Below, in pieces: positions 7,614 to 16,582 of a stretch of 64,000 nucleotides of DNA (position 1 is the first letter of the stretch; every line of letters starts with the position of its first letter). Origin of the DNA: JAMZMI01 sp039944535. GTDB lineage: Bacteria > Bacteroidota > Bacteroidia > Cytophagales > Cyclobacteriaceae. The notes beneath the pieces are model-generated. The model worked only from the letters and a program-made list of their open reading frames with translations. It ran no database searches and was not told the DNA's origin. Both the position numbers and the translations under genes were made by a program. The DNA is taken from assembly GCA_039944535.1 (NCBI GenBank), contig JBDUYP010000001.1, positions 248,001-312,000 of the forward strand. Reading direction: 5' to 3'.

Positions 7614-10390
7614 CAGAATTTAAAATTATAGCTTAAGGTTGGGATGGGGTTTCCGAAAACGATCAACTGATAACCCTGCACCTCTCCATCTCGGATATCG
7701 AAGAAAACGGAAAATGGGTTGTCACGACCTAGCATGTTGTAAACCGAGAAAGACCAGTAGGAGTAAGCCAGCTTGTCCAGTTTGTGTCCGGCTTCCAGGT
7801 TTACGCCAAAGTCCATTCTCATGTAGTGTGGAATGCGATAAGCATTTCTGTCGGTATAGTGCACGGTTTGTATGCCTTTGAAATCATACGACCCTACAGG
7901 ATAAGTTACCGGCCTGCCTGAGTTGAAAGTGAAGTTGTAAGAGAGGCTGATGCGGTGTGTCAGTTTGTAATTGGCCACCAGATTGATTGTATGAGGGATG
8001 TCGTAGTTTGATGGAAAAAACCGTCCTTCGTTGACTATTTCCTCTGGAGAATTGCCGTCAAGACGGATGAATGTTCGTGCGTAGGCATAGTTGACCCACC
8101 CGTTTAGTTTTCCGGATTTTTTCACGGACACTTCTACCCCGTAGGATTTGCCCGGCCCCTGAAGTGCCACTGTTTCTATATTGGGGTTGAGTAAAAATTG
8201 TGACCCGACTTTGAAGTCGAGGAGGTTCTGCAGGTCTTTGTAATACACCTCTACGGAAGTTTCAAATTTGTTTCCCAGGAAGTTTCGGTAATACCCCAAA
8301 GAATACTGATCTGCGATTTGCGGCAGCAGGTGCTGGTTGGAAAGCCTCCAGGTGTCAGTAGGAGAGAGCGAGGCACTGTTGCTGAGGGTATGCACGTATT
8401 GTCGGGTACGGTTGTAGCCCGCTTTTAGTGAGGAGGAGTTGTCCAGCTTGTATCGGGCGGAGAGTCTCAGCTCTGGTCCGTGGTATGTTTTGATGTGCTC
8501 CCCTGCTCCATATACCACAGAGTCCTGGCGCGTGTCATTGTTTTTTGGGGCACCCTGATCATAGCTATATACGGTTTGCTTGCCAAAGGTGGAAAACATG
8601 GAATACCGCAGGCCGCCGTACAAGGTGATATCTTCCGACAGGTTATATTCATCAGACACATATACCGAAGACTGCAAGCCACGCTCCTCTTCTATGGCGA
8701 AGGGACTCACCACAGATGCCTTCCCAAATGGCTTTTTGGATCCAGGGTTTATGGCAATGTGCTTCAGTTCTATCCCGGCGGCCAGTGAGTGCGTATTGTC
8801 GATATAGTAGTTGAGGTCCCCTTTCAGGGTAGCTTCGTTTATCCCAAAATCCTGCACGAAAGCATTAGGCTTAGACTCATCGTAGTTCAACTCATAATTG
8901 TAATAAGAATAGATGCCACTGACCGAACTGGTCATGTTGGTGTTGATTTCTCTGATCCACCGGGCGCTGGCATTGGCATTGACAAATGTGAAATCGGAAA
9001 ATGAAAATAGCGTATCTGAACTAAGTCTAAAGTCATCTTTGCTGTAATAGCCGCTTACTATCAGCTTGTCTTTGTCGCTCAGGTCATGGTCATATCGCAT
9101 GATGAAGTCAGAAAAAGAGACCCGGTTTTGACGAAAATCCGCATTGCCTACTCGCTTTAGTATCCAGTTGGAGTAGGTAGATCTTCCGGCGAGCATCAGT
9201 CCGGCTTTTTTATCGAATAGCGGAATTTCAACAGTCAGTTTTGAGGTGATTGGCGATATGCCGCCATAGCCTGTAAACTCATCTCTGTTCGATTCCTTGC
9301 TTTCGATATCAAACACCGAAGACAGGCGCCCACCAAACCGGGCTGGGATGGAACTTTTGTAGATTTCCATATCGTGAATGGCGTCTGAGTTGAATACGGA
9401 GAAAAAGCCGAAAAAGTGCGAGGCATTGTAAACCGTGGCGTCATTTAAAATGACGAGATTTTGATCTGACTTACCACCGCGCACGTTGAACCCAGATGCT
9501 CCTTCGCCAATGGACTGCACCCCCGCAAAAGTGGTAGCGATCTTCATGATATCTTTTTCGCCGAGAACGATCGGTACGTTTTTGGTCTCCTGCACATTGA
9601 GCCGGCTCACACCCATCTGCACGTTTTGGATATTGACATCCCGCTCTGACTCTACGGTCACTTCTTGAAGTGCGATCACATCTACTTCCATTTCTATATT
9701 GAGCTGGCCATTGGAAAACAGCACCACGTTTCTTCTTGTGGACTTCATGCCTACATACTGCACGATCAGCGTGCTTTTGCCGTTGGGGATGGTCAATGAG
9801 TAAAAGCCATTGGGGTCTGTGGAGGTGGCTATGATCGGGTCTCCGGTATAGACCACAGCTCCTGAAAGCGGCTCGCCTGTGCCTCTTTCCTTGATGTAGC
9901 CGGCTATGGTGGATTTGCCCCCGGCAACTAAATTTTTCCTATTGCCAATTTCGAATACAAAGTTTTCATAGTCTGTCTCGTCGTTAGACTGATCGAGGTA
10001 TTCTCTGGCGAAAAGCAGGCCTTTTTCAAATTCCACAGCTTCTACTTCTTCGTCGCGATGCAGTGCTTTCAAGATGGTGGGCTCAGCCAAAATGCGGACG
10101 TCACGGGTGAGATATACGTTCTTCTCCTGTATGTAGTAGTCGAGAGTTGAATTTTCGAAAACGGCCGTCAGTGCTTCATTGAGCGGTCTGTTGTCAAAGC
10201 TTCCTGAGAAGTATAATGAATCCATCCATGATGGCTCATAGTAGAATGTGTGCTCCGTTTGTGCTTCAAAGTTGCGGATGACTTCTTGCAGGTTTGCCTG
10301 GCTAAAGTCGGCAGTGACTGATGGCATTGACTGGCCGAATAGCGCAATCGCCAGAGGGAGAGTGAGTAGTGCAATTGCGATTCTCTTCAT
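7613..10390 (-). CDS. TonB-dependent receptor with STN and carboxypeptidase-like domains
   Basis: 925 residues. Order: signal peptide (1-20), STN/secretin-like N-domain (about 25-95, FSQANLQEVIRNFEAQTEHTF), a linker, a carboxypeptidase-like regulatory domain (about 165-245, AGYIKERGTGEPLSGAVV), the plug (about 250-380, containing GFNVRGGKSDQNLVILNDA) and a 22-stranded-type barrel to the C-terminus. The STN domain is typical of receptors that signal to an anti-sigma factor, but no FecR or sigma gene is seen here. It sits in the outer membrane and imports an unidentified ligand with TonB energy. The upstream gene overlaps by ATGA and the downstream DUF4249 gene by TGATG. Confidence 0.93.
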   Translation of the reverse strand: MKRIAIALLTLPLAIALFGQSMPSVTADFSQANLQEVIRNFEAQTEHTFYYEPSWMDSLYFSGSFDNRPLNEALTAVFENSTLDYYIQEKNVYLTRDVRILAEPTILKALHRDEEVEAVEFEKGLLFAREYLDQSNDETDYENFVFEIGNRKNLVAGGKSTIAGYIKERGTGEPLSGAVVYTGDPIIATSTDPNGFYSLTIPNGKSTLIVQYVGMKSTRRNVVLFSNGQLNIEMEVDVIALQEVTVESERDVNIQNVQMGVSRLNVQETKNVPIVLGEKDIMKIATTFAGVQSIGEGASGFNVRGGKSDQNLVILNDATVYNASHFFGFFSVFNSDAIHDMEIYKSSIPARFGGRLSSVFDIESKESNRDEFTGYGGISPITSKLTVEIPLFDKKAGLMLAGRSTYSNWILKRVGNADFRQNRVSFSDFIMRYDHDLSDKDKLIVSGYYSKDDFRLSSDTLFSFSDFTFVNANASARWIREINTNMTSSVSGIYSYYNYELNYDESKPNAFVQDFGINEATLKGDLNYYIDNTHSLAAGIELKHIAINPGSKKPFGKASVVSPFAIEEERGLQSSVYVSDEYNLSEDITLYGGLRYSMFSTFGKQTVYSYDQGAPKNNDTRQDSVVYGAGEHIKTYHGPELRLSARYKLDNSSSLKAGYNRTRQYVHTLSNSASLSPTDTWRLSNQHLLPQIADQYSLGYYRNFLGNKFETSVEVYYKDLQNLLDFKVGSQFLLNPNIETVALQGPGKSYGVEVSVKKSGKLNGWVNYAYARTFIRLDGNSPEEIVNEGRFFPSNYDIPHTINLVANYKLTHRISLSYNFTFNSGRPVTYPVGSYDFKGIQTVHYTDRNAYRIPHYMRMDFGVNLEAGHKLDKLAYSYWSFSVYNMLGRDNPFSVFFDIRDGEVQGYQLIVFGNPIPTLSYNFKF

Positions 10391-11124
10391 GAGGATAATG
10401 CGTCACAGTATGCTACCAAAGATTTTATTTGGTGGTCATTTCCCAGTCTAAACGTAGGAAAACCTTGATTTCTCAAATAAGCCCTGACCTCCTTTTTGTG
10501 GTTAGGAAACCTTTTCAAAACTGAAAACCTATTTCTGAGAGGGTGTATCTCACCATCCATCCTCAGGAAGTATTTGTCATATCTTGAATAAGCATTTACT
10601 CCGTCAGATTCTATCTCCACGATTTTTAGGCGCTTGACCAGCACCTCCATATTTTCGCCTCGGTACATTATTTCAAAAAACCCTTTTACAAAGAGCTCGA
10701 CAGGCTCTTCTATATACTCAAAAACCCTGTCGTAAATGGAGAATGTGCTTACCTGATTTTTTAACAATTCTACAGGTTGAGCGGCGTAGCGCAGGTTGCC
10801 CGTGTTTTTAGTTATCAGCTTATCAGCATATATGTCATAGAGCAAGTCAATATTTTCGAATTTTTGTCCTCTGTAAATGAGGTTGCCTTTGACCCATGTG
10901 GGGGTTTCCAGATATTGGTGAGATCTTCGTGCCTTGCGCTCGGCGTTGTTGAGGTTGCCAATTTGCAGGGGAGTATTCTGCAAACCCATCTGGCTGTCGT
11001 ACCAGGCCAGCACATCGCCTTCCAGATCGAGGTGTTCTGTAGAGATATTACTTTGTGAAAAAGCTGTGTTTCCGGCTAATAGGGATATAAAAGTGAAGTA
11101 TATCGCCAACCTTTTTTTGACCAT
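10387..11124 (-). CDS. Exported protein of unknown function, first gene of TonB-receptor operon
   Basis: 245 residues with a signal peptide ending NTAFSQ. No cysteine lipobox, so a soluble periplasmic or surface protein. The mature chain is mixed alpha/beta (WVKGNLIYRGQKFENIDLLY, VELFVKGFFEIMYRGENMEV) with a basic C-terminal third; no known family was recognised. It overlaps the receptor gene by four bases and is the promoter-proximal gene of the operon, so it is probably needed with the receptor, for example as an accessory binding protein. That role is inference. Confidence 0.7.
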   Translation of the reverse strand: MVKKRLAIYFTFISLLAGNTAFSQSNISTEHLDLEGDVLAWYDSQMGLQNTPLQIGNLNNAERKARRSHQYLETPTWVKGNLIYRGQKFENIDLLYDIYADKLITKNTGNLRYAAQPVELLKNQVSTFSIYDRVFEYIEEPVELFVKGFFEIMYRGENMEVLVKRLKIVEIESDGVNAYSRYDKYFLRMDGEIHPLRNRFSVLKRFPNHKKEVRAYLRNQGFPTFRLGNDHQIKSLVAYCDALSS

Positions 11125-11336
11125 GTGCGAAAATAATAAATTAAGCTTCTAAACCTGACAGCCTGTGTCGTGATTGTAAAAAAGAAGAATTTTTAATATC
11201 CTAAATAGTTAAAAGATGTGACCAACAGGCCTTTGCTCTGAGTAGGGGGTCTATCATTTCGTAAAGGGCCATTTGAAAAATTTGTTTAAGTTAAATTCGA
11301 AAGTTGAGAGAAAGTTGAAGTTTTGGAAATTGTAAA

Positions 11337-11843
11337 ATGAAGCAGATTATAGGAATTATAGATCGCATCAACGCTTATGTGGGGCGGGGGGTGAGTTGGC
11401 TTAGCTTACTGCTCGTCCTGGTGATTGTTCTGGATGTTTTTTTGCGCTATGTTTTCAACTGGTCTTCACCCGCCTCCTTCGAACTGGAATGGCACTTGTT
11501 TGCACTTATTTTTCTCCTGTCTGCCGGGTGGGCTTTGCAGCAGGACTCACACGTGCGTGTAGATGTTTTTTACAACCACTTCTCTAAAAACCAAAAAGCC
11601 TGGGTTAACCTGATTGGGTCTGTTTTCTTATTGCTGCCGCTCAGCATCACTGTTATCTCGGAGAGTATTCCTTTTGTAATCAATTCGTTTGCCGTGCAGG
11701 AGACAAGTGGTGATCCGGGTGGCTTGCCGGTTCGCTATGTGATCAAAGCTGCGATCCCGGCTGGGTTCTTCTTTTTGGCGCTTCAAGCCATATCGGTTTC
11801 TCTTTCTTCCATTTTGCAAATCACCGGAAAATCAGATGATTGA
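11337..11843 (+). CDS. TRAP transporter small permease (DctQ family)
   Basis: 168 residues with four predicted membrane helices, the standard DctQ layout. The region WHLFALIFLLSAGWALQQDSHVRVDVFY carries the family signature of small TRAP permeases (acidic and tryptophan-rich helix 2, then HVRVD). With the large permease that overlaps it by 8 nt, it forms the inner-membrane part of a sodium-coupled carboxylate importer. No DctP binding-protein gene is adjacent, which is unusual. The 212-nt leader upstream holds no gene and no clear RNA element. Confidence 0.92.
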   Translation: MKQIIGIIDRINAYVGRGVSWLSLLLVLVIVLDVFLRYVFNWSSPASFELEWHLFALIFLLSAGWALQQDSHVRVDVFYNHFSKNQKAWVNLIGSVFLLLPLSITVISESIPFVINSFAVQETSGDPGGLPVRYVIKAAIPAGFFFLALQAISVSLSSILQITGKSDD

Positions 11844-13152
11844 ATATTTACCTCTAATCCTCTTTGCTGCGATCTTCCTGCTGATCCTCTTCGGCTATCC
11901 GGTAGCTTTCACTTTAGGTGGTCTTTCCGTGTTGGTTGGCTTATGGGTTTTCGACGTGGATTTTTTCTATCTGCTTTCGCTCAGGGTGTATGGCACCATG
12001 CAGAATTTTGTTTTGCTGGCCGTGCCCCTTTTTGTGTTTATGGGGATGATGCTGGAGAAGTCCGGCATTGCCGAAAAGCTGTTGGTCACCATGTCTATGA
12101 TATTTGGCCGGTTCAGGGGCGGTCTGGCCCTTTCGGTGATTCTGGTCGGCGCTATGTTGGCGGCATCTACTGGTATCGTTGGCGCCACCGTGGTGACAAT
12201 GGGTCTGATAAGCCTCCCCACCATGCTCAAGAGAGGATATAGCCCTGTGCTGGCCACTGGAGTGATAGCTTCTTCTGGTACATTGGGTCAAATCATACCA
12301 CCGTCTGTAGTGCTGGTTTTGCTTGGGAGTGTCCTCAATGTGTCGGTGGGAGACTTGTTCATGGCAGCCATAGTGCCGGGCCTGGGTCTGGTCGTTTGCT
12401 ACCTGATTTTCACGATCATATATGCTTATTTAAATCCATCCAAAGCGCCCACTGTCTCCGCTGAGGAACGAGCCGATTTTAGAGCTGCAGGGTTTTCTGC
12501 GGACGTGATCAAGTCCTTCGTATTCCCTTTTTTGTTGATTCTAGCCGTATTGGGATCCATCTTTGCGGGAATTGCGAGTCCTACTGAGGCTGCCGGCGTA
12601 GGGGCACTTGGGGCTATTATTTTAACCCTGGTCAATGGGAAACTCAATTGGCAGATTTTGCGATCTGTGTCGCAGGAGACCACCAAAATCACCGCTATGG
12701 TTTTCATGATCCTGGTAGGAGCCACGGCTTTTTCACTTGTTTTTAGAGGGTTGGAGGGAGACAAGATGTTCCTCGATTTGATTCAAAACTCCCAGCTTAG
12801 TCCTTATGAGTTTCTTTTTGTGGTAATGGTGGTGGTTTTTGTAGCCGGTTTCTTTATTGACTTCATAGAGATCATATTCATCATAGTGCCGGTAGTAGCG
12901 CCCGTATTTGCCGCCATGGGCATTGACCTGATTTGGATTGGTATTTTGCTGGCCATCAACCTGCAGACTTCATTCCTAACTCCTCCATTTGGATTTGCTC
13001 TTTTCTATTTGAAGGGCGTATGTCCGCCACAAGTGAAAACGTCGCATTTATACCGAGGAGTGGTTCCATTTGTCATCATTCAGATATTATTTTTGATATC
13101 TTTAGTATTGTTTCCCGAAATAGTGACTTTTTTGCCGGGACTTTTGAAATGA
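11836..13152 (+). CDS. TRAP transporter large permease (DctM family)
   Basis: 438 residues with about 12 membrane helices, normal for DctM. Family features include FGYPVAFTLGG near the start, the re-entrant loop region ASTGIVGATVVTMGLISLP, SSGTLGQIIPPSVVLVLLG and SPTEAAGVGALGA, and the second loop LQTSFLTPPFGFALFYLKG. This is the ion-coupled transport subunit for carboxylates or related organic acids in the inner membrane. It overlaps dctQ by 8 nt and is followed 13 nt later by a rhodanese gene, so co-transcription is likely. Substrate cannot be assigned without the binding protein. Confidence 0.94.
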   Translation: MIEYLPLILFAAIFLLILFGYPVAFTLGGLSVLVGLWVFDVDFFYLLSLRVYGTMQNFVLLAVPLFVFMGMMLEKSGIAEKLLVTMSMIFGRFRGGLALSVILVGAMLAASTGIVGATVVTMGLISLPTMLKRGYSPVLATGVIASSGTLGQIIPPSVVLVLLGSVLNVSVGDLFMAAIVPGLGLVVCYLIFTIIYAYLNPSKAPTVSAEERADFRAAGFSADVIKSFVFPFLLILAVLGSIFAGIASPTEAAGVGALGAIILTLVNGKLNWQILRSVSQETTKITAMVFMILVGATAFSLVFRGLEGDKMFLDLIQNSQLSPYEFLFVVMVVVFVAGFFIDFIEIIFIIVPVVAPVFAAMGIDLIWIGILLAINLQTSFLTPPFGFALFYLKGVCPPQVKTSHLYRGVVPFVIIQILFLISLVLFPEIVTFLPGLLK

Positions 13153-13165
13153 AAAAATCCGAAAG

Positions 13166-13480
13166 ATGAAATCAGTAACAGTAAAAGAGCTTAAGTCCAT
13201 GATGGATAGTGGTGAGGACTTCCAGTTGATCGACGTAAGAGAGCCAAATGAATATGAAGTTGCAAACATTGGTGGAGAGCTTATTCCGCTGGCTACAGTG
13301 CCTTTGCATGTAGATAAGTTTGCCAAAGACAAAAAGGTGATCGTGCATTGCCGTAGCGGAAAGAGAAGTGCCAATGCCGTGAATTTTGTAGAGCAACAAG
13401 GCTATGACAACCTTTATAACCTGGAGGGCGGAATCCTGGCCTGGTCTGACGAAATAGACCCTAGTATCCCTAAATATTAG
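13166..13480 (+). CDS. Single-domain rhodanese-like protein
   Basis: 104 residues, one rhodanese fold. The active-site loop is CRSGKRS with the catalytic cysteine at residue 62; upstream LIDVREPNEYEVANI and downstream NLEGGILAW are the conserved CH2 and closing motifs. Such proteins carry sulfane sulfur or detoxify thiosulfate and cyanide in the cytoplasm. It lies 13 nt after the TRAP permease and just before the regulators, so it may share their transcript. A link to sulfur-containing transport substrates is only a guess. Confidence 0.9.
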   Translation: MKSVTVKELKSMMDSGEDFQLIDVREPNEYEVANIGGELIPLATVPLHVDKFAKDKKVIVHCRSGKRSANAVNFVEQQGYDNLYNLEGGILAWSDEIDPSIPKY

Positions 13481-13507
13481 GTCTTGAGTAAAATCCGCCG
13501 GCTACTC

Positions 13508-15034
13508 ATGAAACGGTTCTCTCGTCATCTGTTTTTATCCCTTTTTGGGCTTTTTGCCTGTGGCTTTTTGTCTGCTCAGAGTGATCAAAAACCTGCATCG
13601 CTCTATGAGGAGATTTTGAGAACCAGAAACCCCCATAAGGTTTTGGATTTACTAAAGGGTGTGCAAATAGAGAAGGTAGCCGAAGACACCCTGCGATCCT
13701 ATTTCTATTATTATCGAGGCACAGCCTATGGACAATTGGCTCAGTTTGATAGCGCAGACATATATATATCCAAAGCACAATCTGCAATAGAAGCGAATAA
13801 ATATCCTGTCTTGGAAATTCAGATTTTGCGAGCCAATGGAAATATCAATTGGGCAAAAAGCTTCTACAATATCGCGCTGGGGCACTACCAACATGCACTG
13901 AAAATAGCCCGGAAAATTGACCATGGAGAATTTATCGTTTCCCTTCTTGGCAACATTGCGGGAGTTTATGCTCAGCTCGATGATTATGCTCTGGCTTTAG
14001 AGTATGCGCTTAGGTCTGAATCTGAGTCTGAAAGAACAGGGATTATTCGCCCTAGAAGCCACATGAAAATAGGGTTGTACCAGATGAAGCTGGATAAAAC
14101 CGAAGAAGGCGTGGAGAGCTTAAAGAAAACAGTGCAAATAATAACCAAAGAAGGACGCGATTCCATTGCCCTCGGGGTGTGTTTGCTAAACATTGCCAAT
14201 GGCCACCTTACCCTGAAGCAAACACATGAGGCAAAGGCCTATTTGATGGAATCACAAAAAGTGCTGGAAAAAGTAGGTTATACAGACCCTCAGTTATACG
14301 TTGAGTGGGGGCGTTTGGAATTACTTGAAGGTCGCTATGAGCAGGCTCGAGGAAATGCACTTAATGCCCAGTCTCAGGCGTTGGGGATGGCGGATTTGGT
14401 TAAGCTTATAGCCTCGAATGATTTAATGAAAAACATAGCTATTGAGGAAGGAAGCTTCGAAGAGGCCATCCGGCTGCAAGATGAAATTATGGATTTGAAT
14501 GATTCCATCAAATCTCAACAAACCCTCAACAGGGTGTACGAGTTGGAGGCGCAGTTTGAGGCCGCTCAGCGGGAAGCGGAGATACAACGACTTGAAGTCG
14601 AGAATCAATTAGCAGAGTTAAAAGCTGATAAGTTTAGAAATCAGATGCTTTTTGCTGTGGCCGGTTCACTGTTGATCATCTTGTTGATTTTGGCACTCTA
14701 CTTTCAGCGAGCTAAAAAAGCGAAGGCCGAAAAGTTGGCTCAAGAGTCGCAATACGAGGCTCTGCAAAAACGATTCATTGAAATTTTGAATGGTCCACAG
14801 TCCTATGAACTTCAGGATAACCTGAGCGAACTCAATGAAAAGCTGGTAAACCCACTTACTGAACGCGAGTATGATGCGCTCAAACTCAGCTTACAAGGAC
14901 TCACCAACAAGGAAATTGGAGACAAGCTTTTTGTTTCTGATCATACAGTCAAATTTCACCTTAGAAACATTTACAATAAATTAGGGGTAAGCAATAGAAA
15001 GGAAGCCCTCGAATATGTTGTCAAAAGCTCTTAG
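13508..15034 (+). CDS. Membrane-anchored TPR-LuxR regulator 1
   Basis: 508 residues from the ATG at 13508; the frame extends to a TTG at 13484, but the signal sequence (HLFLSLFGLFACGFLSAQ) starts after 13508. The periplasmic part (about 25-340) consists of TPR-like helix pairs, followed by a coiled coil (LEAQFEAAQREAEIQRLEVE), one membrane helix (LFAVAGSLLIILLILALYF) and a cytoplasmic LuxR-type helix-turn-helix (TEREYDALKLSLQGLTNKEI, then VKFHLRNIYNKLGVSNRKEA). This is a common Bacteroidota design for sensing envelope signals and binding DNA directly. The next gene, a paralogue, starts inside its last codons. Confidence 0.88.
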   Translation: MKRFSRHLFLSLFGLFACGFLSAQSDQKPASLYEEILRTRNPHKVLDLLKGVQIEKVAEDTLRSYFYYYRGTAYGQLAQFDSADIYISKAQSAIEANKYPVLEIQILRANGNINWAKSFYNIALGHYQHALKIARKIDHGEFIVSLLGNIAGVYAQLDDYALALEYALRSESESERTGIIRPRSHMKIGLYQMKLDKTEEGVESLKKTVQIITKEGRDSIALGVCLLNIANGHLTLKQTHEAKAYLMESQKVLEKVGYTDPQLYVEWGRLELLEGRYEQARGNALNAQSQALGMADLVKLIASNDLMKNIAIEEGSFEEAIRLQDEIMDLNDSIKSQQTLNRVYELEAQFEAAQREAEIQRLEVENQLAELKADKFRNQMLFAVAGSLLIILLILALYFQRAKKAKAEKLAQESQYEALQKRFIEILNGPQSYELQDNLSELNEKLVNPLTEREYDALKLSLQGLTNKEIGDKLFVSDHTVKFHLRNIYNKLGVSNRKEALEYVVKSS

Positions 15035-16445
15035 CGTACTCCTTACTTTTCTCTCGATTTCTTCTTTTTCACAGGTGGATCAAAAGATTCTTGATTCCAT
15101 TCATGGGTTAATCGAGCGATCCAAAACCATTTACGAATCACAACCGGACAGTGCTTTGGTGGTGGCCAATGCGGCTCTCACACTGGCCAATGAGCATGAT
15201 GCTGATTCGGTCAAAGGGCGTGTGCACAATGTGCTTTCCGCATGTAATAGTTATCTGGCCAACTATGATCAGTCCATAGACCATTCGTTCAAAGCGCTCA
15301 AATACGGTGAAACTTACCGCGACACGATCGCTCTGCTGGATGCTTATAACAACCTGGGTATAGATCTATATTATCAGGATGACCTTGAAGAAGCGGAGAA
15401 ATACTTTTTCAAATACAAAGAAATAGCCGGCCTGTTCGGAGACTCACTCAGGCTGGGGCACGCTTTGAATAACCTCGGTTTGATCGCCAATGATCAGAAT
15501 GACTATGATACTGAGCTCCATCTTTATGAAGAAGCCAAAAGTATTTTTTTGGCTATTGGCGAAAAGGAAGGTTTCGGCAACACCCTTTTGAATATCGGTA
15601 CGGTCTTCACCGCAATGGAAGAGTACAATAGGGCTTCTGATCACTATCAGCAGGCACTGGCGGTCTTTCAGGAAATTGGTTATGCTTCGGCCGTGGAACA
15701 CACTTTGCAGAGTATGGCTGAAAATTTTTTGGCTCAGGGCAGTTATTCTGAAGCGTCAAAGATGGCCAATCAAGCCCTTGGTGTGGCGCAGGAAAACGGT
15801 ATTTCTCAAGACCTTCCTTACATCTATAAGTTACTTGCCGAAATAGAGGCAACTAAAGGCAATTTCAAAAACGCTTTTGAGTATCAAAAAACCTATCACG
15901 CCATTCAGGACTCCATTTTCAATTCTGAAAAATCTATGCAGATAAGTGAGCTGCAAACCAGGTATGAGACGGAAAAGAAACAGCAGCAAATAGAATTACT
16001 CACGGCTCAGAATAGGGTGAGTCAACTTAGTCTTATGCAGAAGCGACGCGAACAGTACGGACTTATAATTGCCCTGTTGGTGGCTGTTGCAATTGGTGGG
16101 TTTATCAGCTATATCTTGGTCACCAGATCCAGACTCCAACGCCAACTGCATGCGGAGGAAGTTGAAAACCTAAAACTGAAGATCACCTCACTCCTGGAGG
16201 GCAATTCTGATGGGTTGGAGATAAATTCGGATCAGCTCAACAAACGCCTGATCACCCCACTTTCCGATCGTGAATTTGAAATTTTGATGCTGGCTGTTTC
16301 TGATAAGAGCAACAGCGAAATAGCAGATCAAATCTTCGTGTCGGTGAACACGGTGAAGTACCATCTCAAGAATATCTATGAGAAGCTGGGTGTTTCTAAT
16401 AGAAAAGAAGCACTGCAGTTTGCAATAAATCCTACGAAATCTTAG
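15015..16445 (+). CDS. Membrane-anchored TPR-LuxR regulator 2
   Basis: 476 residues; its ATG lies 20 nt before the end of regulator 1, so the pair is translationally coupled. Signal peptide (LSVLLTFLSISSFSQ), TPR repeats (about 60-270, such as DAYNNLGIDLYYQDDLEEA), coiled coil, membrane helix (YGLIIALLVAVAIGGFISYI) and LuxR HTH (SDREFEILMLAVSDKSNSEI, VKYHLKNIYEKLGVSNRKEA). The HTH is nearly the same as in regulator 1, so both may bind similar sites and could heterodimerise. The gene ends 138 nt before the giant surface protein gene, whose leader carries palindromes that could be operators. Confidence 0.88.
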   Translation: MLSKALSVLLTFLSISSFSQVDQKILDSIHGLIERSKTIYESQPDSALVVANAALTLANEHDADSVKGRVHNVLSACNSYLANYDQSIDHSFKALKYGETYRDTIALLDAYNNLGIDLYYQDDLEEAEKYFFKYKEIAGLFGDSLRLGHALNNLGLIANDQNDYDTELHLYEEAKSIFLAIGEKEGFGNTLLNIGTVFTAMEEYNRASDHYQQALAVFQEIGYASAVEHTLQSMAENFLAQGSYSEASKMANQALGVAQENGISQDLPYIYKLLAEIEATKGNFKNAFEYQKTYHAIQDSIFNSEKSMQISELQTRYETEKKQQQIELLTAQNRVSQLSLMQKRREQYGLIIALLVAVAIGGFISYILVTRSRLQRQLHAEEVENLKLKITSLLEGNSDGLEINSDQLNKRLITPLSDREFEILMLAVSDKSNSEIADQIFVSVNTVKYHLKNIYEKLGVSNRKEALQFAINPTKS

Positions 16446-16480
16446 AATCGTAACATTCTGGTTTACAGGGCCCTAATAAA

Positions 16481-16512
16481 AACTACCCACCCGGGTAGGT
16501 GCAGAACTACCC
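16481..16512 (+). promoter_or_regulatory. ACTACCC direct repeats and hairpin upstream of giant surface protein
   Basis: AACTACCC occurs at 16481-16488 and 16505-16512. The first copy also forms a perfect 6-bp palindrome with GGGTAG at 16493-16498. The site is 70-100 nt upstream of the giant gene and just downstream of two LuxR-type regulators, so it is a candidate operator. It could alternatively be the end of the regulator transcript, but no T-run follows. Confidence 0.4.
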
Positions 16513-16554
16513 CATAAGGATAGGTTAATAACTATATGTATTGGCCAATTTCGG

Positions 16555-16582
16555 AGCATAAATCGCTTTAAACATTTATGCT
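16555..16582 (+). promoter_or_regulatory. Perfect 9-bp inverted repeat abutting the start codon
   Basis: AGCATAAAT (16555-16563) and ATTTATGCT (16574-16582) are perfect complements around a 10-nt spacer, and the second arm ends exactly one base before the ATG at 16583. In mRNA this would fold into a hairpin covering the ribosome landing site. No purine-rich Shine-Dalgarno is visible. It may control translation of the giant protein or be a dimer binding site in DNA. Confidence 0.45.

Noticed and set aside
11125..11336. Possible riboswitch or small RNA in the TRAP leader
   Set aside because: No recognisable conserved fold or tRNA-like elements could be made out by eye; only A- and T-rich promoter-like sequence is seen.
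16541..16582. Bacteroidota promoter with TTGG and ATAAATCGCTTT
   Set aside because: The spacing and the -7 match are poor, and the start codon would fall inside the promoter region.
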